Below, in pieces: positions 1-9,701 of a stretch of DNA of 64,000 bases; position 1 is the first letter of the stretch; each line of letters starts with the position of its first letter. The notes under the pieces were generated by a model. It made no database searches. It saw only the letters and a list, made by a program, of their open reading frames with translations, and was not told the DNA's origin. The stretch lies in contig CM041204.1 of NCBI GenBank assembly GCA_023078555.1, positions 2,820,430-2,884,429 of the forward strand, in the 5' to 3' direction. The position numbers and the translations under genes were made by a program. Source of the DNA: Ulva prolifera. Taxonomy: Eukaryota > Chlorophyta > Ulvophyceae > Ulvales > Ulvaceae.

Positions 1-641
1 TGCACACGTCCAAGCGCATCGGACAAAACCACGTGAACTTCGAGCTGTTTTGATGAGAATGGACGCATTCCAATATTTTTTGAGGTGGGAGGATCCCACT
101 CAATACTTTGTGTCTTCGAGGCCAAACAGCATCCAGAGACGTCAGCACGCTGGTGCTAAAGATACACACTGTCCGTACGAATATTGTGGAGGAGATAGTG
201 CATCTGCAGGAGTGTGGCCATCGTCATCATGCCGCATGGCTCGCAGCAATGCACTGGTACAATGTCTGCGCCAGCGTGTCAGGTGATCCCGCTTGACAGT
301 ATATCACGTCGTACCAAGACATGTTTGCAGGTTCTGACACAGCTGTAGTGGGTTCCGCTGTTGTGAAGGCCAACAGTATCGTGCCACAGCGCTCGCAGCA
401 TTGCGGAGTGCTTTTCCACGCCAGATGACAGCTGCGGGTGATCGGACACGTCGCACATCCGGTAGCGTTGAGCGTTTTAGATGCAGCTGTTTATGGGCCG
501 TGCTGCCGAACTTTTGATCTGGGATGCGCCACCGGCGCGGACTAGTGCGCGTCGCTGCTACCAGCGGTAGCGCGCGGCGATGTCTGCGGTGCGGCCACAG
601 GCTCAGCGCATGGGAACACATAATCTACGAAAGCGCATGTC

Positions 642-732
642 TGTGCACCGCAAAGGGCATGCACAGAAGACTCCAGCTGGCAATCAGGCGACCCAGCAGA
701 TACTCTGTTCGCTCCGACCGGCCTATTTTTTT
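642..732 (+). ncRNA. Candidate Pol III-type small RNA, copy A
   Basis: An 82-bp stretch (642-723) is identical to 5238-5319 although the flanks have diverged. It starts with a 6-bp stem (TGTGCA/TGCACA) around a 12-nt loop, holds a second GCTGG/CCAGC stem and an A-box-like TGGCAATCAGG at 678-688, and is followed by a T7 run at 726-732 of the kind that stops RNA polymerase III. A perfect B box lies just past the T-run. I do not recognise the RNA: it is not U6, 5S or a foldable tRNA. Transcription is inferred, not shown. A decayed tRNA-derived repeat is the main alternative. Confidence 0.4.
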
Positions 733-751
733 CTTAAGCCTCGATCACACG

Positions 752-762
752 GGTTCGAATCC
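752..762 (+). promoter_or_regulatory. Extragenic B-box-like element, copy A
   Basis: The 11-bp sequence GGTTCGAATCC matches the Pol III B-box consensus exactly. It sits 20 bp past the end of the T-run and exactly 110 bp after the start of the invariant core, the same spacing as in copy B. Flanking ACGGG/CCTGT could form a T-arm stem, but no cloverleaf can be completed around it. Confidence 0.45.
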
Positions 763-910
763 TGTCGCTTCTTTCCTGTCATTGCTTTCCTTGCAGAGCT
801 GTAGAACTTTTGTTCATGCAAGATGATGTTCGGGCAGCTGGCGTTAACGGACGGTGCCCAGGCTCCAGGTTCGCGGGGACGCAGTTGTGACAGTGCTGTA
901 AACATCAGTG

Positions 911-2602
911 AGCTGTTATGCTATCCAGCTGGACTTCAGGTCATGGCCTGTCGCGAGACCCCTTTTGAAGCCGAGACTCGTCGCTGCCGATCATAGCATT
1001 CGGCACACGCCATCCTTCTCCAGGCAGCATTCTTCTGAGCAAATACGAAAGGGAAACAGTACGTTTGTACCAAGGTCCTGTGCTAGTGCATGATTGTAGT
1101 TGTGAATCAAACCACTCCAGGGCACCTGATCAGGCGTGCCTGTGTGTCCTCACTCCCCGACAGTGCCACAACCAAGATGAACGTCACAGTCGGCGTCCGT
1201 GGTGCACGTACCATTTGTATGGTACAGTTTCACATGACAGATCCAACTCGATTCGATCCACGTGCAACGATTCCAGCTGTGGAATAGTGTCCATTCGTAT
1301 GGCTGGTTCGCTGGATTCTAGAGCCGTGAAGCGTTGATAGCAGCTCCACACTCTGACATCCTGCCTGTCACACTCTGCGCTTCGGAGCCTCATCGCGCTT
1401 CGGAGGCAGGCCTCATCGCCCTCCACCCCGGTGCTCCGTCAGGTCAATGCTCGATCTTGGTGCAGACGCTCGCGTCGCACGCATGTGCAACCTAAAGTGA
1501 GTCTGGAGTTCCCCAACCGTCTCCTGATGAGGACATTGGCACCTCCGAATGTACCAGACCACATACCGCCGGGGTGACCCACCCGGAAACCGCCCCCACC
1601 AAATGTCTCTTCCTCGGAGCTGATGCAGAGCTGCATCGTGGTTGTGCACAGTTACTCAACCTCACACTCAAGGCAATGGGCAGGCAGACCGCATGGGCGC
1701 CTGGACGTGCAGTATGCGCACAGCAACAGACATGGGCACGTGGCGCTCACCTCCAGCCTGCCGGGGTCGCCACCGACATCCTCCCCGAGCGTCACCGCAA
1801 CCACTTCCAGGGCGTATGGAGCACAGGCCGCAAGCAGACGGGCAGCAGCTGCCAGGTTCGCTCGGGCCAGGCTGGGGCATGGCCGTGTCAGCATCGGACG
1901 ATGCGTTCAGCGGTGCCAGCACCGGAGCACTGCAGGGCATTGGATACCGCTGTGGTGATTGCGGCACCGGAACCCACCACAGCGGCGTTGTTGCCGCATG
2001 CATGTGCCACCGCTGGGCGTCGTGGATCTGATTTTGATCATTGGCCCGCCTGGTCATGCTTGGGACAACACGGCCGCAAAGAACGCCGGGTGCGGCAGCT
2101 GTGGGTTGAATGCATGCATGCCATGCCTGTGAATGGGAACATGACGGCGACGTGCAGGCGCTATGGGGGGTGCACCGTCCTGTTCACATGCCTCACAGCG
2201 CACATGCATGCGCCAGGCATGTGGATCGGGTTTTAAAACCAGCATTCTGCGTACGGGCGAAGGGTACAAAGCAAAGAGAGCTCTCTTATCTTTCCGCCGC
2301 GGAGGCATCCTCCGCATCATGCGGAATACGTATGCATGACCAGAGCCTCGGGCGTGCGCATGAATACAGGGGTGGCGGCAGGTGCCTACCAGTGCATCTA
2401 TCCCCTCGACTGCCCAGCATCACAACATGTGCACGATGTGCGTGGTTCCTCGCCAGCTCAGACCCCCACTACTCAGTCGCACGCCGCCCCGCCACTCAGA
2501 GCTGCGGCAGCCCTCAGGCAGTGGCCTGCAGACAGGCACCGGCAGCGGCTTCGCGGCAGCGGCCTCGCGGCAGCGGCCTCGCGCGACTATATCTCCGGCT
2601 CG
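911..2602. other. Unassigned stretch
   Basis: No gene could be supported. A 220-codon open frame on the plus strand (1574-2236) is Cys/His/Arg rich and resembles no family. On the minus strand, 1652-1894 has an Ala/Leu-rich, LRR-like flavour and could be a 3' exon of the decayed LRR gene that follows, but I cannot connect it. Confidence 0.3.
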
Positions 2603-4163
2603 TCATGCCGCAGACTGCACCGCAACACGCCGACGTGGGAGCGTGAATGTGGCGTACCCGCTTGAACCCTGCATGCATACAGGCAGGCCTGTCGTGAGGC
2701 CCCGCCCACACAGCAGTACAGCATGGCCGCGTCTCAGGCGCAGCACGCAGCACACAGCAGGAGCAACGGCCTGCATCGACCTCGGGGGCGGGGATCTAAC
2801 AAGTCGGCCCAGGGCATGCATCATCCCGTATGCGTGTTCAAGCGGCGATGCTCCGGATGCGGTGTCCATCTGACAGCCAGCGTACGCCACGTCCAGGTGC
2901 CGCAACGGCAACTGTTGCAGGTTATCACCAAGCTGCGCCCATGCAGCCCGTGCTGCGGTCGACGTCGTGACACGCCGAACCCTGAGGCGACACCTCACTC
3001 TGCTCATGCGCAGCGCCAAGCCCTGCAGCTGCGGCATCGCCGCGGGCAGTTGCGCCGCCGCACCCGGCACTCAGGAGAAGCACCCGATGAGCTGCAGCAC
3101 CCGCACACGCTGCAGCGCCGCCGCCGGCGCGCCCGAGAGCGCCACGGACAGCGCGGTGACGGCCCAAGAGGGGCTCCAGCTGTCCACGTGCAGGGTGTGC
3201 AGGCGCGTGGAGGCGGCGAGGCGCTGTGCAATCTGCGGGCTAGCGGCCCGATTACATGGAGGACTTCGGCCGTGCGGTCCGAAGCGCAGGCTGGTCAGGG
3301 GGGCGTCGAGGCGGCGCAGGAGGGCTGCCGCAAAGCCGCTGACCTGGACGCGGGCCGTCAGGTGGCTGAGGTGAGCCAGCACTACAGGAGCGCTGCTACT
3401 GCTGAAGGCCCAGCCATACTCTACCTTGTCTCCTACAGAGTGTAGGCCGATCGTGAGGGAGGTGAGGCGTGAGGCTGCAGACAGCATCGCGGCGCGGCAG
3501 CGGCGCGGTGGCGCTGCGGGGACTTCACCATGCTTGCGCTTCTGCTGCTACTGCTGCCGTGCGTCAACCAGCAGTGGCACCCAGAGGTGCTGCAGCTGCG
3601 GCAGGCTTTGGCGGGCGTGGTGGAGGACCGGTATGAAGGCCGCGGGGAGGGACTGAACGATTGACTGGCCCAGGGTCAGGGACTGCAGCGACGTAAGGGT
3701 GGCGACTGGCGCAAGCAGAGTGGCCGCGGCACTGCGGTTCTGAGCTGTGGTGAGGCAGAGGCTGAGGCTGGTCAACCCTGTGTGGTGGCTCAAGGCTCTG
3801 GCCAGGGGCTCTGCTACAGTCGTGTCGCTCTCGCCTGGGCTTGAAGCGGCTTGTAATGAGAGGATCGCTGGTGGAGAGGCTGGGAGGGCAGCCAGAGCAT
3901 TCAGGAGTTAGACTCAGCATGAGAGTCCTGACAAGACAAGAGATGGCAGCTGCAACTGCACCCGGGTGACAGCTCTGAGGTAGCCAGGCGAGCAAGTCGT
4001 TCAGAGAGCATCGTGTATAGGCTGCTGTGAGGACTTGGTGCTGGACGAGATGTGGCAGCTGCAATCTCAGAGCTGCGAGGCTGCCTCGGTCCCTCGTGAT
4101 GCGAGACAGGTCGGATGGCTGTTGCAGGTGCGAGGAAGTCCGCAGCAAGGTCCGTCCATTCAC
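2603..4163 (-). pseudogene. Leucine-rich-repeat protein, frame-broken
   Basis: Three minus-strand stretches read as leucine-rich repeats: 3793-3548 (with LTSLSLCL and LTSLQSLTLG), 3487-3071 (with SRLTSLTIGL, LTSLRFGP, LHTLHVDSW, RVLQLIGCF) and 3070-2603 (with LPQLQ-type and LRHLDVAYAG words). The spacing of about 23-28 residues and the conserved Leu pattern fit LRR proteins of the F-box/LRR kind common in algae. The second and third stretches abut but lie in different frames around 3070, where a stop follows GCF, and no good intron bridges them. A 5' part (4163-3900) is possible but undecided. I read it as a pseudogene or a gene with a recent frameshift; a missed intron or sequencing error would also explain it. 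Confidence 0.4.
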
Positions 4164-4827
4164 CCATACGCTCGCCGTCTATTGCATCGGCCACCTGAAA
4201 CTGTGGGCGCCGTTTAACACTCGAAGCTGCTCGAAGCCACAGGCAGGGCACGCGACAAGACACGTTGCACCAGGCACACGCGCAGTGGGCAGCTCAGGCC
4301 TGCATGTTTGAAAAGATCTATACCTTGAGCACAGTACACATGCTTTCAAATTCGATGCTTCGACGCTTTGTCTCGTCTGTTTGGAACGCTGTCATCCAGG
4401 TTCTGAACTCCGCAATGCTCACAGCGTCAGGCAGGCGCGCTTCACCTCCAGCCTCGGCGATGCACGACAGCACGCAACGTCTAGCAGTGACGCTGTAGTA
4501 GAACAAAGCACCAGGAGACAATTTCAGAGGCGCTGCTCCTGTGCATGCAAAATGCACCGGACCGGACATGCTTTGATGGAGATTTCCTCAGAAAACGACT
4601 ACATCGAATGCCCGTCGCTACAGCCACGGTATGGAGGTTCCAAATTGGTTTGTGTATGCCTGTGTTGAGCTCAGTTCCAGGCACAGTGCAGGAATCACAG
4701 AGCGGGAGTAAAGTGTTTGCACAGCACGCGACGGTGCGCAGCCCACGACCGTGCGCTGCAGAAACTCAGCCTCATCGGAGCCGGTCAACGTGACGTCAAT
4801 ATCGCGGTGCATGAGGATGCATGACAC
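4164..4827. other. Unassigned stretch
   Basis: No supported gene. Only short overlapping open frames on both strands are present, with no recognisable domain, signal peptide or repeat. Confidence 0.3.
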
Positions 4828-5237
4828 TGAGGTGGGAGGATGTCACTCGGTGATTTGTGTCTTTGAGGGTGACATACAGCCAGAGATGTCAGCACGCATG
4901 TGTCGCTGCGCGCTGAGCATGCGCAGTGCCTTTGAGGCTGTTATGTTGGAGCCGAGATGCATCCATTCAGATGTCAGCTCAACAGCGTCGTGCCACAGCG
5001 GTGCAGAGTGACATTGTTCGCGCCAGATTAGAACTCAGCATAGTACATTACGTCGCACATCGACGTACTTACATGTCCCAATATGCAGCTGCAGCGGGTT
5101 GCACTGTTGATGTAGACATCTCTGAGATACGTGATCGGCGTCGGCTCATGTCTCGGCGGAGGCCGTCGCGCGGCATTGTCTGCGCTGCGGCCTCAAGTAC
5201 AGCGTGTGATGATACTTAGACGTCGAAATCGCTTCGT

Positions 5238-5330
5238 TGTGCACCGCAAAGGGCATGCACAGAAGACTCCAGCTGGCAATCAGGCGACCCAGCAGATACT
5301 CTGTTCGCTCCGACCGGCCCATTTTTTTTT
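5238..5330 (+). ncRNA. Candidate Pol III-type small RNA, copy B
   Basis: This is the second copy of the 82-bp core, followed by a T9 run at 5322-5330. Core, T-run position and downstream B box are spaced as in copy A, while sequence between the T-run and the B box has one substitution (CGATCACAC versus CGACCACAC) plus small changes. Conservation limited to the would-be transcript and its promoter elements is the argument for function. Confidence 0.4.
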
Positions 5331-5347
5331 CACGCCTCGACCACACG

Positions 5348-5358
5348 GGTTCGAATCC
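5348..5358 (+). promoter_or_regulatory. Extragenic B-box-like element, copy B
   Basis: GGTTCGAATCC, identical to the element in copy A, starting 110 bp after the start of the core and 18 bp past the T9 terminator-like run. Confidence 0.45.
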
Positions 5359-5505
5359 TGTCAGTTTTTGCTGTCATGATTCTCTTTGCGAAATTGTAGA
5401 AGTTTTATCCATGCAAGATGCTATCTGGGAGGGCGTCGCCAGCCGAAGGTGCCCGGTGTCCGGTTTCTAGGGGCTACGTTGGTGATTGGGCTATAAACAT
5501 GTATA

Positions 5506-8500
5506 AACCAGTATACATATCCTTTATTCACTTCATGCTATGGCCTTTCGCCAGAAATCCGTTGAATCGGACGCATTCCATGTCTCCCGCCAGCACTCTT
5601 TCAGTCAGGCGTACACAGACTGCAGTGGGTCGTCTTGTGAAGTCCTGGATGACGTTCTTGAAATTTTCATTTGACTGTGCTGATATGTGTGGAATACCGC
5701 GTACCCCGATCCCCCCGAGTGCCAAAATTTCAAGCCCTCCTTCACGACAGGAAGTGCTCAAGAGCCCTCGCCTCTCTCGCATCACAAGGACTCTGCGGTC
5801 GTTGATCTGCTTTCTGCACATTCTCATCTACCCCGCCAGCAACATTGTAAGCCGACAATGCCAGTACAGTCACAAGCAGCAGTCCTGGCACCATTCTGCG
5901 TGCGCAAGCGCAGTCGCGTGGCATGGCAGGAGTGCTCCTCGTCCCCACAGAGCAATGTGGCAACGGCTCTCGGTTTGCGCTGACACAGGAGGTGCCTGGC
6001 TCACAGGCATCATACAGCATGTTAGGTTCTGCATTAACAGAAGCAGCTGCCTTGTTCACAACCTCACCGAGTCCTCAGGCCGTCATCTGGTCATACGTAC
6101 GGCTCGATGTCACTTTTTAAGGGCCTCGTGTAGCCGCCACTATGTGCACACTGCATCCTCAGTTGACGCTGCACAGTGCCACGGCCGAATGATCTGTCTG
6201 GGCAGCGTGTCATGTTCTTTTCGTTCGGGTCCCAGCGAGTGCCCCGCGCTTACATGGCTGCGTCTCGGCGGCAGCATGCTATGCCATGTGCTTCACAGCG
6301 ACACGCGTTTCGGCTCACCACCCGACTTTGCATGCTAGAGGCAGCTGTAACCGACTCCCGCGCCACCGGTGCCAACTGCCTCTGTCCCCTGGCAGAGGCA
6401 GCCAACACACTGTGCAACTCACCGCTCGCCGGCGGTGTTGACGCTGTCCCAAGGAGGGTGGGTGGGGGTGCTGCGGCAGCGTCGGCGGTTCGGTTTGATG
6501 CACTCGCTGGCGCTGCCGCTAGATTGTGGATGGCAGTCCATGCATGGCACCATGCGCACCCTCCTGCCTGCCACCGTGTGTGCGGGGAATGACGGTGAAT
6601 GCTCTTGCAGAGTGGCCTCGGCGCCCGGCACCTCCATTCGCTGCTTGCACATTGTCTTCTTCCCAAGCCCGTGACACAATCATCTGACACAGTGCCGTTT
6701 TGCCGAGCCTACAGCAGCTCTGTTCTAGCGCCAGCACTGCCATCAGTTCTAGACACACCACGACCCGGCTGCTGCTGCGCAGTGCTGATGCCAGGCAATC
6801 TGTCAGGTGAGGCATAATGGCCACCACACAGCCCGCGGCGCCTTGATGCTGCGACCGTGCCGAGCGCGCTGCTTTGATCAGTGGACGATCAGAATCAATG
6901 ATCTGCCACCAGCGTGAGCTCGCCGCCTCAATGCGTACATCTTTCACAGACCCGCCATCTGTTGCAGCGGTCCGCCGACATCTGGGCTGCATGGTGTCTC
7001 GTGCAGCAGGCCATCAACGCCTCAAACATAAGCAGCCCTTGGGTTATCACCGGAATAGCACCTCCCATGCTTCCAAAGGCTCCAGCAGACCCATGGTGGG
7101 TGGTACGGCAGCCTGGTTGGTGAGGTTCCAGACTCTCGCCTGTATCCTGTAGAGCACAAGGATGTCTCACAGGAGATTAATATCCACAGTAATTACTGTG
7201 GATTACAGTATGTCTCAGTTCCTCGAATTCTGCACTGCCAGAGGCAGATCTCATTGTGGACAGCAGATGCTCTCTGCTGCAGGCGGCACTTGCATTTCCT
7301 GCCAATCTGCTCTGAGCAAATGACCTCCCTTCGTGATCATTGCTCACTATAAGGAGCAATCTCTTTGAATGTCCTACGGACTGGCAGTAGCGCCCGGGCT
7401 CTGCAGGGCATATGTGCACCACCGTCATAGACAACTACGCCCACGCCGCATGTGCAGTGCGCCAGTGCTCCGTGCCAACACAGGCTGTGCCGATCCTCCT
7501 ATGAGAGTGGACCCGTAGCTCTGGCACAAGGTGCACCAATGCAGCGGGAAAGAACACACGCTCCATGGTGCACTGCTGCCGTACATGGAACCGTGCACTG
7601 TGTAGTCGCAAACAGGTCGCAAACGTTGGACTGTGTGGACACCGCACAAGGTGGAACATAGCAGTACCTCTGTGCACACAGCAGCATGCAAGGTACATCT
7701 GGACGTGTCCCTTACAGGACATTGCCAACTTCGGATGGGCGGGCCCACATGCCAATGGGGGGCATGTATCATTCTGCGCAACAACGATCCGCCGACGCTT
7801 TTACATCTGGCACGCACTTCTGTCGCAACGTGGACCATGGTATATGGCCCACCTAAACCTGAAAGCTGGTTTTCTTGTGGTTTTGCAACCGGCTGTGGGA
7901 TCTCTCGATGTAGCCCATCTGAAATCGGGTTGCAAGTAGTGATTACTCCACTGCGACACGGTACATGTCCCTGGCCAGTCCGTGCACCCTGACTCACCAA
8001 GAGCTGTGGCAGCAGATACCACAATAAACGTGGAGAATTGATCACTTAAGAGCATGCAACCCTCAACACAAGCACGGCTACAGGTGGGCAAAGCAGTTGA
8101 GAGGTGAAATCGCCACTTTTCAGGACTGAGTAGGCCAGATGTGTACTTTTCTAGTGGCAAAACCAGCATGACAGCCAGTGCGTGCTGAGTGCCATGATGG
8201 CAAGCGATCACTTAAAGTGCAAACTCTTGTACCCTTAAACGTGAGCTGCATGGCGTCCGTGTGCTCCTTGTATTGGAAATTGAGGCCTGCCACAGGTCCG
8301 CATGGGGCATGCCATGGAATCGATGCGCATCCCTCTGCCAACGGTGAAGCCGTGAAGCGTTGATACATTTAAGGAGTATTCTTTCGGCTTATGATCTACC
8401 TGAAGAGCCCAATTGGCCATAGTCAATGATTGACCTCGACATCCTCACCCTCTTCAGCGCAGATCTGCGGAAGCACATGCCGTCCGCCGACGACCAGGCG

Positions 8501-9369
8501 AATGCCCACAACGTGATGTGTGCTTCAATAATATGTTGAGGGCGCGGTTGGATCAGTCGGGTAGCAACGCTGAACGTACACATCACAAAAGCTCTTGTTT
8601 ACAATGTATGGACTCCACTTGCTATTTGGAGAGAACACGCGAATGCAGTGCTGTCGATCTCATCAATGCAGTCACCCTTCCCATGACGAGCGTCACTGCG
8701 TGTGTGCTGCATGCACTTGATGGCACGGACCATGCCTTGGGCCGCACGACTCTGGTGCCCGACCTGAAGCAATTGTGGCTGCAGCAGCATAAGAACAAAC
8801 AAGGCGCTCAAAGAATGAACGAAATTCCCGATAGATCTAAAACTTTTCTGCGGTGACCGCAAATTCGCTTGTAATGTATGATGTTGGGGTAGGGCTTGCT
8901 GTTGACCGTCGGCTGTGTGTAAAGAAAAAAGGGACACTAGTACGTCCGAACCACAATGTCTACAAGGGCTTGTCGGTAATGGTTTTGTCGGAGCAGACGG
9001 TTAGCAACCACCAGGCGACCGTCAGGCTTGTGTGTGGCATGTCCTCAAAGAACGTGGCGCAAGGGTTTTGCTGTACGCGGACGCGGTGCCCCTCAGCCAT
9101 TCCATGTAGGTGAGAAGATATTTCGCGTCAGCAGCGTTGCCCCCAAATACAATGCTTTGAACAGCCTTGTGTCAGGGACGCAAAAGTACACGCTACCGGA
9201 AGGTTCTGAGATCTTATGGAGCGGATATAGCTACATGCACTACTGGTTGCAGGTCGCCGTCCCGGAAGCACTTGGCTCGCGGGAACAAGAGACCACTCTG
9301 CAGGAAGTAGAGGACTTTTTATCTGGCGTGACTTCGAAGGCCTGGAACTTTCGGAAGAAAGGGGCAAAC
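5506..9369. other. Gene-poor stretch
   Basis: No gene could be firmly supported. A 306-codon open frame starting inside copy B (5418-6338, +) is Cys/His/Ser/Arg rich and matches nothing I know. On the opposite strand a short frame ending at 5742 has an internal Met followed by a signal-peptide-like run (VPGLLLVTVLALSAYNVAGG), which could be a first exon of a small secreted protein. The perfect 22-bp palindrome at 7182-7203 and the plus frame 8518-8856 (112 codons) are the only other items of note. An open frame at 9028-9369 runs into the next gene and may be its 5' leader. Confidence 0.3.
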
Positions 9370-9701
9370 ATGTGCCGAAAAGTGACCTGTTCAAAATGCA
9401 AGCATCCGACATGGGCAGGATGCGGGCGACACATTGATTCTGTGCGTTTCGCTTCTCTGTAGCCATACAGCTGATTCTTGCTCGGATTCTCATGTCTGTG
9501 TGCTTGAAGCATCTTGACGTCGGTGTAGTTCACAATGGACTGACAGTGGTCATGTGATGGCAGCGGTTTGAACCTGCACGTCTGCCAGCCACCACCGCCA
9601 TTGTGCTTCTGTAGGCCTTGGCTGGCGTCGATATAGACGACCGATGTCCCTGTAAAGCCCGCACACAAGAGGAGCACAAAGAAAGGTGCGCAGAACTCTA
9701 G
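9370..9701 (+). CDS. Small Cys-rich CxxC...TWxGCGxH protein
   Basis: Two exons, 9370-9441 and 9615-9701, join in phase 0 to give 52 residues. The first exon reads MCRKVTCSKC then PTWAGCGRHID; the second gives ALAGVDIDDRCPCKA and a charged tail. This CxxC, TWxGCGxH, RCxC layout is that of a very small conserved family in plants, fungi and bacteria, likely to bind zinc through its Cys/His set; its biochemical role is unknown to me. The donor is TCT|GTGCGT and the acceptor CTGTAG|GCC. The frame is open upstream to 9028, but the family begins at this Met, so I start here. Confidence 0.7.

Larger units (their letters stand above)
80..910 (+). repeat. Diverged duplicated block, copy A
   Basis: This block is colinear with 4828-5505. 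Matching landmarks occur in the same order in both: a GAGGTGGGAGGAT start, a TTTGTGTCTT stretch, AGAGACGTCAGCACG versus AGAGATGTCAGCACG, TCGTGCCACAGC, CGTCGCACATC, then an invariant core (642-723) and a shared tail ending near TGTAAACAT. Outside the core the copies differ by many substitutions and indels. No transposon ends or target duplications were found, so the mechanism of duplication is unknown. Confidence 0.75.
4828..5505 (+). repeat. Diverged duplicated block, copy B
   Basis: Colinear with copy A at 80-910 but about 150 bp shorter, the loss being mainly in the first half. The region 5238-5319 is identical to the copy A core, and downstream words such as GTAGAAGTTTTATCCATGCAAGATG match GTAGAACTTTTGTTCATGCAAGATG with few changes. 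No flanking target duplication is evident. Confidence 0.75.

Noticed and set aside
642-770. Ordinary tRNA gene read from the B box at 752-762
   Set aside because: No acceptor stem, no anticodon arm at the right distance, and a T-run that would stop transcription lies inside the would-be tRNA.
5418-6338. 306-codon plus-strand frame as a gene
   Set aside because: Composition rich in Cys, His, Arg and Ser, no domain, starts within a repeat; kept only as an open frame.
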